Shown here piece by piece: positions 23,938 through 31,895 of a DNA stretch of 38,549 nucleotides (positions are counted from its first letter, which is position 1; each line of letters begins with the position of its first letter). The position numbers were made by a program, and so were the translations under genes. Below the pieces are notes generated by a model. That model saw only the letters and a list, made by a program, of their open reading frames with translations. It was not told the DNA's origin and searched no databases. The DNA comes from Planctomycetota bacterium (GTDB lineage Bacteria > Planctomycetota > Planctomycetia > Pirellulales > Pirellulaceae), in assembly GCA_024277285.1 (NCBI GenBank), contig JAJRVM010000274.1, forward strand, positions 1-38,549. The letters are read 5' to 3'.

Positions 23938-24783
23938 ATTACGGCAAAAACAACCAAGCGGCGGGCCGATTGTGATTGGCCAGCTGAAGCCGGTTCTGTA
24001 GCCGGTATTTCTGAGTAATGGCACAACAGCCTGCGACGTCTGCATGATCTATAGCAGCCACGCGCCGTTTGTCACGTTCTGGTGGGTGACACCGTGTCGA
24101 AAATCCGTTTGCTAACTGCGACCGAGTTTGGCGGCGACTACAGTTGATTCGCTTCGTGCTCGTGGTTCTTGCGAGAATTGGCGGGCGATGCAGCCAAATC
24201 CCCAGCACCCCCCCCAGTCCTCCCAATGTTCGGTTTCTGCAGCCGCCCATGTGCACGACATTGCTAGCACTCGTCCGACAGGACCTCGTGGGTAGCAGTG
24301 CGTTGATCGAGCGTTGGCGTTTTTTGCAACCATTTTACTGCTCTTGTCGCCGACTAAGTATTTCCCCTATACTTCCGCGCCGCTCGCATGCGCTCAGTTT
24401 GTGCCGATTGATTTGCCCAGGTTGTGACACGGTTTTTCAACGCGAACGGCCAAACCAAGTGTGGTTTGCATACGTAGGGAGAGGTGGCCGTGGGGCGGCC
24501 AAGGAGGAGCGTGTCCCAGGTCCAATCACATCCTTTAGCAAATCCCAGCAAGAGGAACGGAATCCTGATCTAGCACGTACGTCGGTGGCAACGATTCCAC
24601 CGGTGACTCAGTTTGTCAACCATGTTGCGAAAGGGCAACGTTGTGTTGCCCGAAACAGCATGCATGTTCGTGCTGATACGATACGTCACGGTCATTCGGA
24701 AAAGATTGCACAGGCGCCATGGGTGTCTGTTAACGGTACAGAAAGTTTCCAAACGAATTAGATCGGCGCGCTGGTGTTCGAGG

Positions 24784-24791
24784 GCCGATAA
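24784..24791 (+). promoter_or_regulatory. GCCGATAA, candidate sigma-28 -10 box
   Basis: The eight bases equal the classical FliA -10 consensus and lie about 250 bases before flgM, on the right strand. A TAAA -35 box at the usual 15-base spacing is not present, so the site may be chance. Confidence 0.3.
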
Positions 24792-25043
24792 GATGGGTGC
24801 TTTCGTGATTGCGTTCGCGAATGTCACCCGCCAGCAATGGAAGCATTTCCTCGACACGGAATGCGGCGCCGACGAGAAAGCAATAGCCTATATTTGGGGG
24901 ACGGATCTGCGGAGATCCTCCCACGCTCTTGTTCTTTTGATGAACACTAGCGAACGAGACTCGTCGGGTGTAATCTTTATCTTATCTGCACGTGCGGGTA
25001 ACACGCTCGGAGAGTTCGTTTGCCCTCGGGGGAGAGACGAACT

Positions 25044-25325
25044 ATGCAAATCAACGGACTGACACAGGTACATGGCCCACAGCCGATCAATGCGCCTCAC
25101 CAAGCGCAAGGGCCGCCCAAGGCGGCGCGATCGAGCCAGGCGACGGGAGTCGATCAATTGGACATTTCACGAGAAGCGGACATGGTCAGTCGAGCCCGCG
25201 ACCTACCGGACATCCGCGCGGACAGGGTGGCGGAGATCCGTGCGGAGATCGCGTCGGGCACCTATGAGACGGCTGACAAGCTGGACGTTGCGCTGGGCAG
25301 GTTGTTGGACGAAATCAGTGTGTAG
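25044..25325 (+). CDS. flgM: Anti-sigma-28 factor FlgM
   Basis: FlgM binds FliA and keeps it inactive until it is exported through the finished hook-basal body. The 93-residue product has the family length. The N-terminal 30 residues are disordered-looking (Pro/Gln/Ala), as expected for an exported unfolded protein, and the C-terminal sigma-binding part reads DQLDISREAD, then LPDIRADRVAEIRAEIASGT and YETADKLDVALGRLLDEI, a close fit to the FlgM pattern. GGGGGAG at 25028-25034 lies 9 bases before ATG 25044. No other flagellar gene is adjacent. Its sigma factor FliA and the export gate are encoded in the first 14 kb of the window. Confidence 0.93.
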   Translation: MQINGLTQVHGPQPINAPHQAQGPPKAARSSQATGVDQLDISREADMVSRARDLPDIRADRVAEIRAEIASGTYETADKLDVALGRLLDEISV

Positions 25326-25359
25326 AGTCGATTCGGCCGGTTGCCTCATGCCACTCGCA

Positions 25360-25410
25360 TCTCAATCACAGCGTCTCAATCACAGCGTCTCAATCACAGC
25401 GTCTCAATCA
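25360..25410 (+). repeat. 14-bp tandem repeat after flgM
   Basis: TCTCAATCACAGCG is repeated three times exactly, followed by nine bases of a fourth unit. It starts 35 bases after the flgM stop. The rest of the flgM-fur gap (25326-25650) shows only the 18-bp duplication before fur. Confidence 0.9.
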
Positions 25411-25608
25411 TGATGTCGGGCCATTGAGGCTCATCGGGCCTGCATAGACGCTGAGCGTGATCGGGGCTACAATAGGCAAGCGACGAACTCGTATATTCGT
25501 GCGTGAAACCCAATCCCTTTGTTTTCTATGTGGCGTTCTTGGGGGCTCGCAGTTCACCAGTTCGGCGTTAACGTGTCGTTGTCCCGTCTCAGCCGGTTTT
25601 TTGAGCTC

Positions 25609-25644
25609 CGAATTGGCTCCACCCACCGAATTGGCTCCACCCAC
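25609..25644 (+). repeat. 18-bp direct duplication in the fur leader
   Basis: CGAATTGGCTCCACCCAC occurs twice back to back and ends six bases before the fur ATG. It covers the place where a ribosome binding site would be, and no purine-rich site is seen there. Confidence 0.9.
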
Positions 25645-25650
25645 ATCGCC

Positions 25651-26157
25651 ATGTCCAAGGACACTTCTTTTGATCCCGTTGAAGTATCTCTCACGCCGCT
25701 GGAGCGGTTTGAGGAGTACTTGCAAAGTCGTGGGATGCGAAACACGGAACAGCGCCGTGTATTGGTTGAATATGTATTTAGCCAGCACGACCACTTTGAC
25801 GCTGACGCGTTGATTGACAAACTGCCCCGCAAGGGGGAATCTGGCTATGTCAGTCGCCCCACGGTCTATCGTACTCTGGCCGAGTTTGTAGACGCTGGGC
25901 TCTTGCGCAAGTTTGAATTGGCGGGCCGCGCTGTCTATGAACACGACTACGGTTATCCCCAGCATGACCATCTTTATTGCCAGAGCTGCCATAAGCTGAT
26001 CGAGTTCCAGAGTGCCGAGTTGATCGAGTTGCGCGACCGGGTTGCCAAGAAACACCGTTTTCATATCGCGGGTCACCGGTTGATTATCTCTGGCATCTGC
26101 GCGACCTGTCGGCAAGAGCAGCGCAAACGCACTCGCCGCAAGACGGATCGAATCTAG
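25651..26157 (+). CDS. Fur-family metal-dependent transcriptional regulator
   Basis: The 168-residue product belongs to the ferric uptake regulator family (Fur, Zur, PerR), which represses genes for metal uptake or oxidative stress when metal-loaded. The N-terminal winged helix includes GMRNTEQRRVLVEYVF and the recognition segment VSRPTVYRTLAEFVDAGLL. The C-terminal dimerisation domain has the metal-binding HDHLYCQSCHKLIEF motif, giving the first CxxC, and a second CxxC in SGICATC near the end, so a structural zinc site is present. The tail is basic. ATG 25651 begins the usual length; the frame is open back to 25519 across an 18-bp duplication. The subtype (Fe, Zn or peroxide) cannot be told. 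The next gene is convergent. Confidence 0.93.
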   Translation: MSKDTSFDPVEVSLTPLERFEEYLQSRGMRNTEQRRVLVEYVFSQHDHFDADALIDKLPRKGESGYVSRPTVYRTLAEFVDAGLLRKFELAGRAVYEHDYGYPQHDHLYCQSCHKLIEFQSAELIELRDRVAKKHRFHIAGHRLIISGICATCRQEQRKRTRRKTDRI

Positions 26158-26358
26158 GCTTTGTCTTAAAACGTCTTTTCGCGCGGCAAAGCCATGCCCT
26201 ATTCAGCAGATTACGCGAAACGCAAGGTGGTAAATACGAGTTTTGAGACGAAGCCAGTACCGTGTCGATGCGGAAATGACTGGTACTTGGCCACCGCACC
26301 TTCCACAGAGATTCTCCGTAGCGGCAGCGCTATCCGCCAAATGGGAATTAACGCGGTA

Positions 26359-27789
26359 CTAGACCCGAACGTCTGCGCCGTCGGATTCAAGTTGATCGTG
26401 ATAGCGTTTCCGGATCGGCTCGACGATTTCTTCCAGAAACTCTTCCACCTGTTGCGGAGCACGACCGACGAACTGATTCGGATCGAGTGCCACATTGAGA
26501 TCGACGGCGCCAAAGGCATCGTCTTCGGCCAGTCGTTCGAGCAGGTCGTTTTCACGTCCGAGTTGCTTGACGGTGGCGGCCGCTGCCTGGCTATGCTGCC
26601 GGATCCGTTCGTGCAAGTCCTGCCGATCTCCGCCTGCCGACACGGCTGCCATCAAGATGTTCTCGGTTGCCATGAACGGCAGTTCTTCACGCAGGTGTTT
26701 GGCAATCACTTGCGGGTAGACGACCATACCAGCAACGATGTTGCGATAGAGGATCAGAACCGCATCGATGGCGAGAAACACTTGGGGGAGGACCAAGCGG
26801 CGGTTGGCACTATCGTCCAGAGTCCGTTCCATCCATTGCGTTGCCATCGTCTGTGCCGGGCTCGACTGCAGACTCATCACAAAGCGCGCCAACGAGCACA
26901 TCCGCTCGGAACGCATCGGGTTGCGTTTGTACGCCATCGCCGACGACCCAATTTGCTTATCGCCAAACGGTTCTTCCAGTTCCTTACGACTTGCCAGCAG
27001 TCGAACGTCGGTTGCGGCTTTGTGGGCGCTTTGGGCGATTCCCGACAGTGCGTCCGCAATCTGTGCATCGAGCTTACGTGAGTAGGTTTGACCGGTGACG
27101 GCACAAAGCTGATCGAACCCCATTTTCTCGGCGACACGCCGTTCCAGTTGCCGTACTTTGTCGTGCGACCCATCAAACAACGCCAAGAAGCTGGCCTGCG
27201 TTCCTGTCGTTCCTTTCGTGCTGCGTGCCTTGATCGTCGTCAAGCGGTGTTCGATCTCCTCCAGGTCCATTACCAGGTCGTAGGCCCACAAGCAGGCACG
27301 CTTACCAATCGTGGTCGGCTGAGCTGGTTGGAAATGAGTGAATCCAAGGCAGGCCATATTGCGTTGATCCGCAGCAAACCGGCCCAGCAGATCAATGGTG
27401 CCGACAAGCCGATTGCGTACCAATTCCAGTGACTCACGCAACAAAATCAAATCGGTGTTATCCGTTACAAAGCAGCTTGTGGCGCCCAGGTGAATGATGG
27501 GTCGGGCGGTCGGACATTGATCGCCGAAGGCATGCACGTGTGCCATGACATCGTGCCGAAGTTCCCGTTCGTAACGTTGTGCCACGGCAAAGTCGATCTG
27601 CTCGACGTTGCTTCGCATTTCCTCCAACTGGTCTTCGCCAATGTTCAGGCCAAGCTCCTTTTCGGCCTCGGCCAACGCAACCCACAATCGGCGCCACGTA
27701 CTGTGTTTACGTTGGTCGCCCCAGACGTGAGCCATGGTCGAGGAAGCGTAGCGTGAAATGAGCGGGTTTTCATAGCGTTCGTGTGACAT
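26359..27789 (-). CDS. purB: Adenylosuccinate lyase
   Basis: PurB cleaves adenylosuccinate and SAICAR to release fumarate in purine synthesis. The 476-residue product has the fumarase/aspartase-superfamily fold with the signature [17 protein letters not shown], the [14 protein letters not shown] region with its catalytic His, and the [11 protein letters not shown] segment with another. The form is of the longer type also seen in animals ([15 protein letters not shown] followed by CSLARFVM), rather than the shorter bacterial B. subtilis type. ATG 27789 ([16 protein letters not shown]) is preferred over the extended frame to 27882. Downstream on this strand nothing follows for about 200 bases (26158-26358), where I see no clear site. 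Confidence 0.97.
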   Translation of the reverse strand: MSHERYENPLISRYASSTMAHVWGDQRKHSTWRRLWVALAEAEKELGLNIGEDQLEEMRSNVEQIDFAVAQRYERELRHDVMAHVHAFGDQCPTARPIIHLGATSCFVTDNTDLILLRESLELVRNRLVGTIDLLGRFAADQRNMACLGFTHFQPAQPTTIGKRACLWAYDLVMDLEEIEHRLTTIKARSTKGTTGTQASFLALFDGSHDKVRQLERRVAEKMGFDQLCAVTGQTYSRKLDAQIADALSGIAQSAHKAATDVRLLASRKELEEPFGDKQIGSSAMAYKRNPMRSERMCSLARFVMSLQSSPAQTMATQWMERTLDDSANRRLVLPQVFLAIDAVLILYRNIVAGMVVYPQVIAKHLREELPFMATENILMAAVSAGGDRQDLHERIRQHSQAAAATVKQLGRENDLLERLAEDDAFGAVDLNVALDPNQFVGRAPQQVEEFLEEIVEPIRKRYHDQLESDGADVRV

Positions 27790-27864
27790 AGATGAGCCAT
27801 TGATCCGTTGAATGAATGGTGGTATCTGTTTAGTTAAATGGAGGAGACCGCTTGTCGAAGGACC

Positions 27865-28050
27865 CCCATGGGCTTGTCCCATGGGTGAACGAGTTTCGCA
27901 AGCTAAAGCGACATGCAGGCTTTTCCTCCGTCCCTCCCCGCCGCCGAAGGCGGCGGGGAGGGACGGGGCCTTTGGCGTGACATGCCGTTCTTAGCCGAAT
28001 AAACTTCCTCACCAACGGCACAAGGCCGTCGGGGGCGATCAACCGAAAAA
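27865..28050 (+). repeat. Family 2 repeat (CCCATGGG double palindrome), second copy
   Basis: Two CCCATGGG palindromes (27865-27872 and 27878-27885), GTGAACGAG, an AGCTAAAGCGAC block, an inserted GC-rich hairpin (27928-27966), and the closing segment ACGGC-ACAA-GGCCGT with GGGGGCGATCAACCGAAAA follow the order of the copy at 20645. This fills most of the 27790-28192 gap between purB and the HD-domain gene; nothing else was seen there. Confidence 0.75.
27928..27966. repeat. Perfect 18-bp GC-rich hairpin
   Basis: CCGTCCCTCCCCGCCGCC is followed by GAA and then its exact reverse complement. The hairpin lies inside the family 2 repeat and has no counterpart in the copy at 20645. There is no T-run on either side, so an intrinsic terminator is not indicated. 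Confidence 0.85.
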
Positions 28051-28192
28051 ACAGGAACGAGATACAAGTCCTAATGCAGCCAAGCTTAAGCGTTGCGAGT
28101 GTTGTTGCTTGCCGCAGGCCAGTCGAGCTCTCGCCAGGGGCAAGCCTTGGGGTGTGGCAGGTTCTATTCGTATTGGAGGGCGGAGTTGTTGT

Positions 28193-29590
28193 CTACATGT
28201 TGGTAGGGTCATCGACGGCACCGCCGATCAGGGTGTCTAGTGCGCGTGCGAGGTCCGCCGTGTGCTGTTCACTTCGGGCATAGATTCGGCAGATCCGCTG
28301 GCTGGTTGGTAAGCGTGAAAACAATTCATTAGCCGAGAGCGGGCGGACTTCATCGCGGGCCGAATCGTATAGAAAATTCTGGCCGCCACTTGGACCACGC
28401 GTATGGGGACGTTGAATGTGTCGCGCAATATCGACGCGCAGTGGTAGATCACGCAGTTTCGGTGGCAGCAATTCACGGAGTTTCTGCTCGACAAAGCGCG
28501 GATCACTGAAGATACTGCTTTGCTCAGCATCCCCTTCGTTAAACACACGGGTTCGCTGCACTTCCATGCTCCACGGAATCTGGCGCTGGAGAAATTTTTG
28601 CCAGCGTTTTCCGAGCGCGCGTTTGCTGGGATCGTCGCAGCGGTACCAGCGGGCGACGTCGACCAGAAGCGACCATTCGGTGAATTCCAGGTAACGGTCA
28701 AGATGTTCAAGCGGATTACCTGGAAAGATCAGGTCACGGCTCTCGGCAAACAAGTCGGCCAGCGTCAGATCGACGGCACGCACGGTTCGATGGAAATAGA
28801 TCGAGCGAAACAGCTCGGCACGCACGGCCATGAAACGCATGATCGCGTCCATTCCTCGGTCGTGGATCGTCAAGCCGTGCGTCGTGAAGAAACTGTAGTG
28901 GAGTAGGCGATCGAGGTCGAATGAGCGTTGGCTGTAGCCCGACATATAGGCATCGCGCAGTACGAAGTCCATGTTGTCGATTGTATAGATGCCGCTCAAC
29001 AAACTGCGTAACAGTACGAGCCAGCGGGGGCGGTCCCGTTCATCTCCCACGCCAGGACGCGTAATGAGCCACGCAATCTGCTCGGGATCGAGTGTCTCGT
29101 CGTCGCGCAAGCTTCCGCCAGGACACGCCCGCACCTGGCGCAGTTGATCGCCCAACGCATGGACAATGATATGTGCGCCGAGCGTTTCGTGCGTCAGGTC
29201 GTGACCACGCAGGAAGTGTTCGTCGAAAAAGTGACCGAAAGGACCATGGCCCACATCATGCAGCAACCCCGCCATGCGCAAGAGCGATTCCACATAACCG
29301 CGACTTGGGACGTCGGGGCAAACATCGCGCAGGCTGGGGAAAAGCGCCTCGATGGCGCGGCTGGCCAAGTGCATGGCCCCCAACACATGCTGAAAACGCG
29401 TGTGCTCGGCCGTCGGGTAAACCCACCACGCGGTCTGTAGCTGGTGAATCTGACGCAGTCGCTGCAGCCAGGGATTGTCAATGATCTCTCGTTCCGTGAT
29501 ACCATCGGTCGAAACCCCTCTTCCAGCGGAGAAGGGGATGTACCCGTGGACCGGGTCGTGGCTGAGGTTTTCAAGATGGTAGGGTCGCAT
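28193..29590 (-). CDS. HD-domain phosphohydrolase, SAMHD1/dNTPase-like
   Basis: The 465-residue product has the HD-domain pattern of the SAMHD1/deoxynucleotide triphosphohydrolase group: HTRFQHVLGAMHLA (His68), GLLHDVGHGPFGHFFD (His111-Asp112 plus further His) and IYTIDNMDFVLRDAYMSG, which supplies the final metal-binding Asp. The N-terminal DPVHGYIPFS and NPWLQRLRQIHQLQ are typical of this family. Related enzymes cut dNTPs to nucleosides and triphosphate. The C-terminal 150 residues vary. ATG 29590 gives the family start; no strong ribosome binding site is seen. It lies upstream of purB on the same strand, 403 bases away with a repeat between, so a shared transcript is uncertain. Confidence 0.92.
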   Translation of the reverse strand: MRPYHLENLSHDPVHGYIPFSAGRGVSTDGITEREIIDNPWLQRLRQIHQLQTAWWVYPTAEHTRFQHVLGAMHLASRAIEALFPSLRDVCPDVPSRGYVESLLRMAGLLHDVGHGPFGHFFDEHFLRGHDLTHETLGAHIIVHALGDQLRQVRACPGGSLRDDETLDPEQIAWLITRPGVGDERDRPRWLVLLRSLLSGIYTIDNMDFVLRDAYMSGYSQRSFDLDRLLHYSFFTTHGLTIHDRGMDAIMRFMAVRAELFRSIYFHRTVRAVDLTLADLFAESRDLIFPGNPLEHLDRYLEFTEWSLLVDVARWYRCDDPSKRALGKRWQKFLQRQIPWSMEVQRTRVFNEGDAEQSSIFSDPRFVEQKLRELLPPKLRDLPLRVDIARHIQRPHTRGPSGGQNFLYDSARDEVRPLSANELFSRLPTSQRICRIYARSEQHTADLARALDTLIGGAVDDPTNM

Positions 29591-29890
29591 GGGATCGATT
29601 ATTGCGGCCGACGCCGAGATCGTCCACTACGCCCCCCTGTAGTAGAGGTGGGAGGCGCGTGTTGAGTAGATTGCGCACCCTATCTGGCTGTGGTTTTCTC
29701 GTTTATTATTCCCAGGTTCACACTAACGATGTTGGCAAGGGGTAAGATATTGGCTTTATGCGGCTAAAACATATTGTTCCAAATTGGGAAAGTCGATAAG
29801 TACAGGGCTGCTGTATTCAGACTCGATGTGCGTCCATTCGATGCCTGTCCGTCAGCAGACCCAACCCCAGCCTGCCCAGGAGACTTGCTC

Positions 29891-31846
29891 GTGGCAAAAT
29901 ATTGTAAGTTGTTGCTGTGTCTAGGTGTTCTCGCTGCTGCCGTGCCGGCCACCGCTAATCCTCCGAGCGAGACATTGTTGCCCGATACCACCAAGGGTTA
30001 TTTGTCGGTGCCGAATGTCGACGAGTTGCGGGACCGTTGGAATGAGACGCAGATTGGGCGCATGGCGAACGATCCGTTGATGAAGCCTTTTGTCGACGAC
30101 TTGCGCAACCAGATCAAAAAGAAGATGAGCACGACGCGCGTTCGCTTGGGACTGACCTTGGATGATCTGAAAGGTATCTACGGTGGCGAGCTTTGTGTGG
30201 CCACGCTCCAGCCGGAGCACAAGGTGACCGAGCATGCCACGGTGCTGTTGGTCGATGTTACGGGCCATCTGGAGCAGGTCAAAGCGATGCTCGCCAAAGT
30301 GAATAAGAGTCTGCTTGAGCAAGGCGCGACCAAGAAGACCGCGCAGATTGGCGCTGTTCGCACGACGGTTTTCACGATGCCGAAAAAACGCGAAGACGCT
30401 CCGACGGTAAAGGCTTACTACGCCGTTCACAAAGATACGCTGTTAGTCTGTGACAATAAGGCGATTTGTACGCAGATCTTAGCACGTCTCGACGGCAAAG
30501 CGGGCAAATCGCTGGCGGACCTCGAGGCATTTCAAGCCATCATGAAGCGGTGTGCCCGGGACGGTGGTGGCATGGTTCCGCATGTTCGCTGGTTCGTCGA
30601 CCCGTTTGGGTATGCCCAGGCGGTGCGTGCCGCATCGGGTGGACGCCGAAAACGGGGCGCCGATCTTCTAAAGGTGCTGCCCAACCAAGGCTTTGACGCG
30701 GTCAAAGGCGTTGGGGGACTCGTTTTCTTGGCCACCGGCGAGCAGGAGATGCTACATCGCACCATGGTTTACGCGCCCTCGATCGACCAGAGTGGCGACG
30801 CGGCCGCTAGCCAGAAACCTGACCAGAAATACGTCTTGGCGGCGCGCATGTTGAATTTCCCCAATACGGACACTCTTGTTCCGCAAGACTTTGTGTCACG
30901 CGACTTGGGCTCGTATTTCACCTTCAATTGGAAGATGAAGGATGCCTTCGAGTATTCCAAGACCTTGGTGAACGAGCTGCTGGGAGGCGGTAAAGATGAT
31001 GACCTGATGGAAGAGATCATCGTCGGTTTGGCGAAAGATAAAGACGGTCCCCAAGTCGATTTGCGGAAGGATCTGGTGGCTCATTTCGCGGAACGCGCGT
31101 CGATGATCACCGACTGTCGCCGTCCGATCACGCCCGAAAGTGAACGGTTGATGTTCGCCATAGAATTGACCGATCCGGAAGCGGTTGGAGCGGCGATCGA
31201 CAAGGCGTTTAGCTCCGACCCGGATGCCATCCAACGTGAATTCGAGGGGCATACGATCTGGGAAATCATCAAGGACGATGCTCCGGCTGACGTTCAGGAC
31301 ATCGAGATCGGAGGTAGCGGGTTCGATGTCTTCGATCCCTTCAGTGAAGAGGGTGCTTCTGAGACGATCGATGCGGAGGAAGAGGAGGCCAAGATCCTCC
31401 CTAATTCGGCGATCGCGGTGGTCAATGGGCATCTTGTCGTGGCGACGCACGTCGACTTTATTGTCGAAATGCTGCAGCGGCCACTGGGCACCGAACTGTT
31501 GTCCGACGCGGCTGACTACCAGCAGGTCCAAGACGCGTTGGCCAAGCTCGGCGCGGGGTCGTCGAGTTTTCGCTTCTTCGCGCGTACGGATGAATCGTAC
31601 CGGCCAACGTACGAGTTGATTCGTCAGGGTAGAATGCCGGAAGCGAAGACCGTACTGGGCAAACTGCTGAACCGGATGTTTGGTCCCGACGAGAAGGGGA
31701 TCCTCCGCGAGCAACAGATTGACGGCTCGAAGATGCCTGAATTCGATGCGGTGCGACGCTACCTCGGCCCCTCGGGCGTGTTCGTTCAAAGCGAAGCGAA
31801 TGGTTGGTACATGGCCGGCTGCCTGCTGAGCAAGGAGCTGCCGTAG
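29891..31846 (+). CDS. Large secreted protein of unknown function
   Basis: The 651-residue product has a clear signal peptide (MAKYCKLLLCLGVLAAAVPATA when GTG 29891 is the start, supported by AGGAGA at 29877-29882). The mature part opens with LLPDTTKGYLSVPNVDEL and RWNETQIGRMANDPLM, a layout I associate with secreted planctomycete proteins of unknown function (DUF3352-like), but no catalytic motif is visible. It has alternating strand/helix segments, a lysine-rich stretch near residue 75 and an acidic cluster near residues 490-500. The C-terminal end FVQSEANGWYMAGCLLSK closes a beta-rich region. An upstream in-frame ATG at 29774 would add 39 residues without a signal. It is convergent with the esterase gene. 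Confidence 0.85.
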   Translation: MAKYCKLLLCLGVLAAAVPATANPPSETLLPDTTKGYLSVPNVDELRDRWNETQIGRMANDPLMKPFVDDLRNQIKKKMSTTRVRLGLTLDDLKGIYGGELCVATLQPEHKVTEHATVLLVDVTGHLEQVKAMLAKVNKSLLEQGATKKTAQIGAVRTTVFTMPKKREDAPTVKAYYAVHKDTLLVCDNKAICTQILARLDGKAGKSLADLEAFQAIMKRCARDGGGMVPHVRWFVDPFGYAQAVRAASGGRRKRGADLLKVLPNQGFDAVKGVGGLVFLATGEQEMLHRTMVYAPSIDQSGDAAASQKPDQKYVLAARMLNFPNTDTLVPQDFVSRDLGSYFTFNWKMKDAFEYSKTLVNELLGGGKDDDLMEEIIVGLAKDKDGPQVDLRKDLVAHFAERASMITDCRRPITPESERLMFAIELTDPEAVGAAIDKAFSSDPDAIQREFEGHTIWEIIKDDAPADVQDIEIGGSGFDVFDPFSEEGASETIDAEEEEAKILPNSAIAVVNGHLVVATHVDFIVEMLQRPLGTELLSDAADYQQVQDALAKLGAGSSSFRFFARTDESYRPTYELIRQGRMPEAKTVLGKLLNRMFGPDEKGILREQQIDGSKMPEFDAVRRYLGPSGVFVQSEANGWYMAGCLLSKELP

Positions 31847-31895
31847 CATTCAAGCTCGGCAGCCACGGTCTGCTTCAGATCCTGTCGGTCGAGGG

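Larger units (their letters stand above)
23667..25043. other. Long gene-poor region upstream of flgM
   Basis: About 1.4 kb without a convincing gene. Several frames of 60 to 205 codons are open, but they overlap on both strands, have unusual composition (Cys, Arg, Trp) and lack ribosome binding sites. Structures seen are a diverged family 1 element (23855-23937), a C-run (CCCCCCCC near 24213), a candidate sigma-28 -10 box (24784-24791) and the flgM ribosome binding site (25028-25034). It may be decayed DNA or carry non-coding RNA. Confidence 0.5.

Noticed and set aside
24144..24761. Plus-strand frame of 205 codons upstream of flgM
   Set aside because: Rich in Cys, Arg, Pro and Ser with no domain, no ribosome binding site and overlapping frames on both strands.
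24613..25062. Plus-strand frame of 149 codons running into flgM
   Set aside because: Overlaps the well-supported flgM start in another frame and has no recognisable features.
25360..25410. Possible CRISPR array
   Set aside because: The units are 14 bases and directly adjacent without spacers, and no cas gene is present.
26194..27081. Plus-strand frame of 295 codons opposite purB
   Set aside because: Antisense to a well-conserved enzyme gene, with composition expected of a shadow frame.
27928..27966. Intrinsic terminator
   Set aside because: The hairpin is strong, but no T-run follows on either strand.
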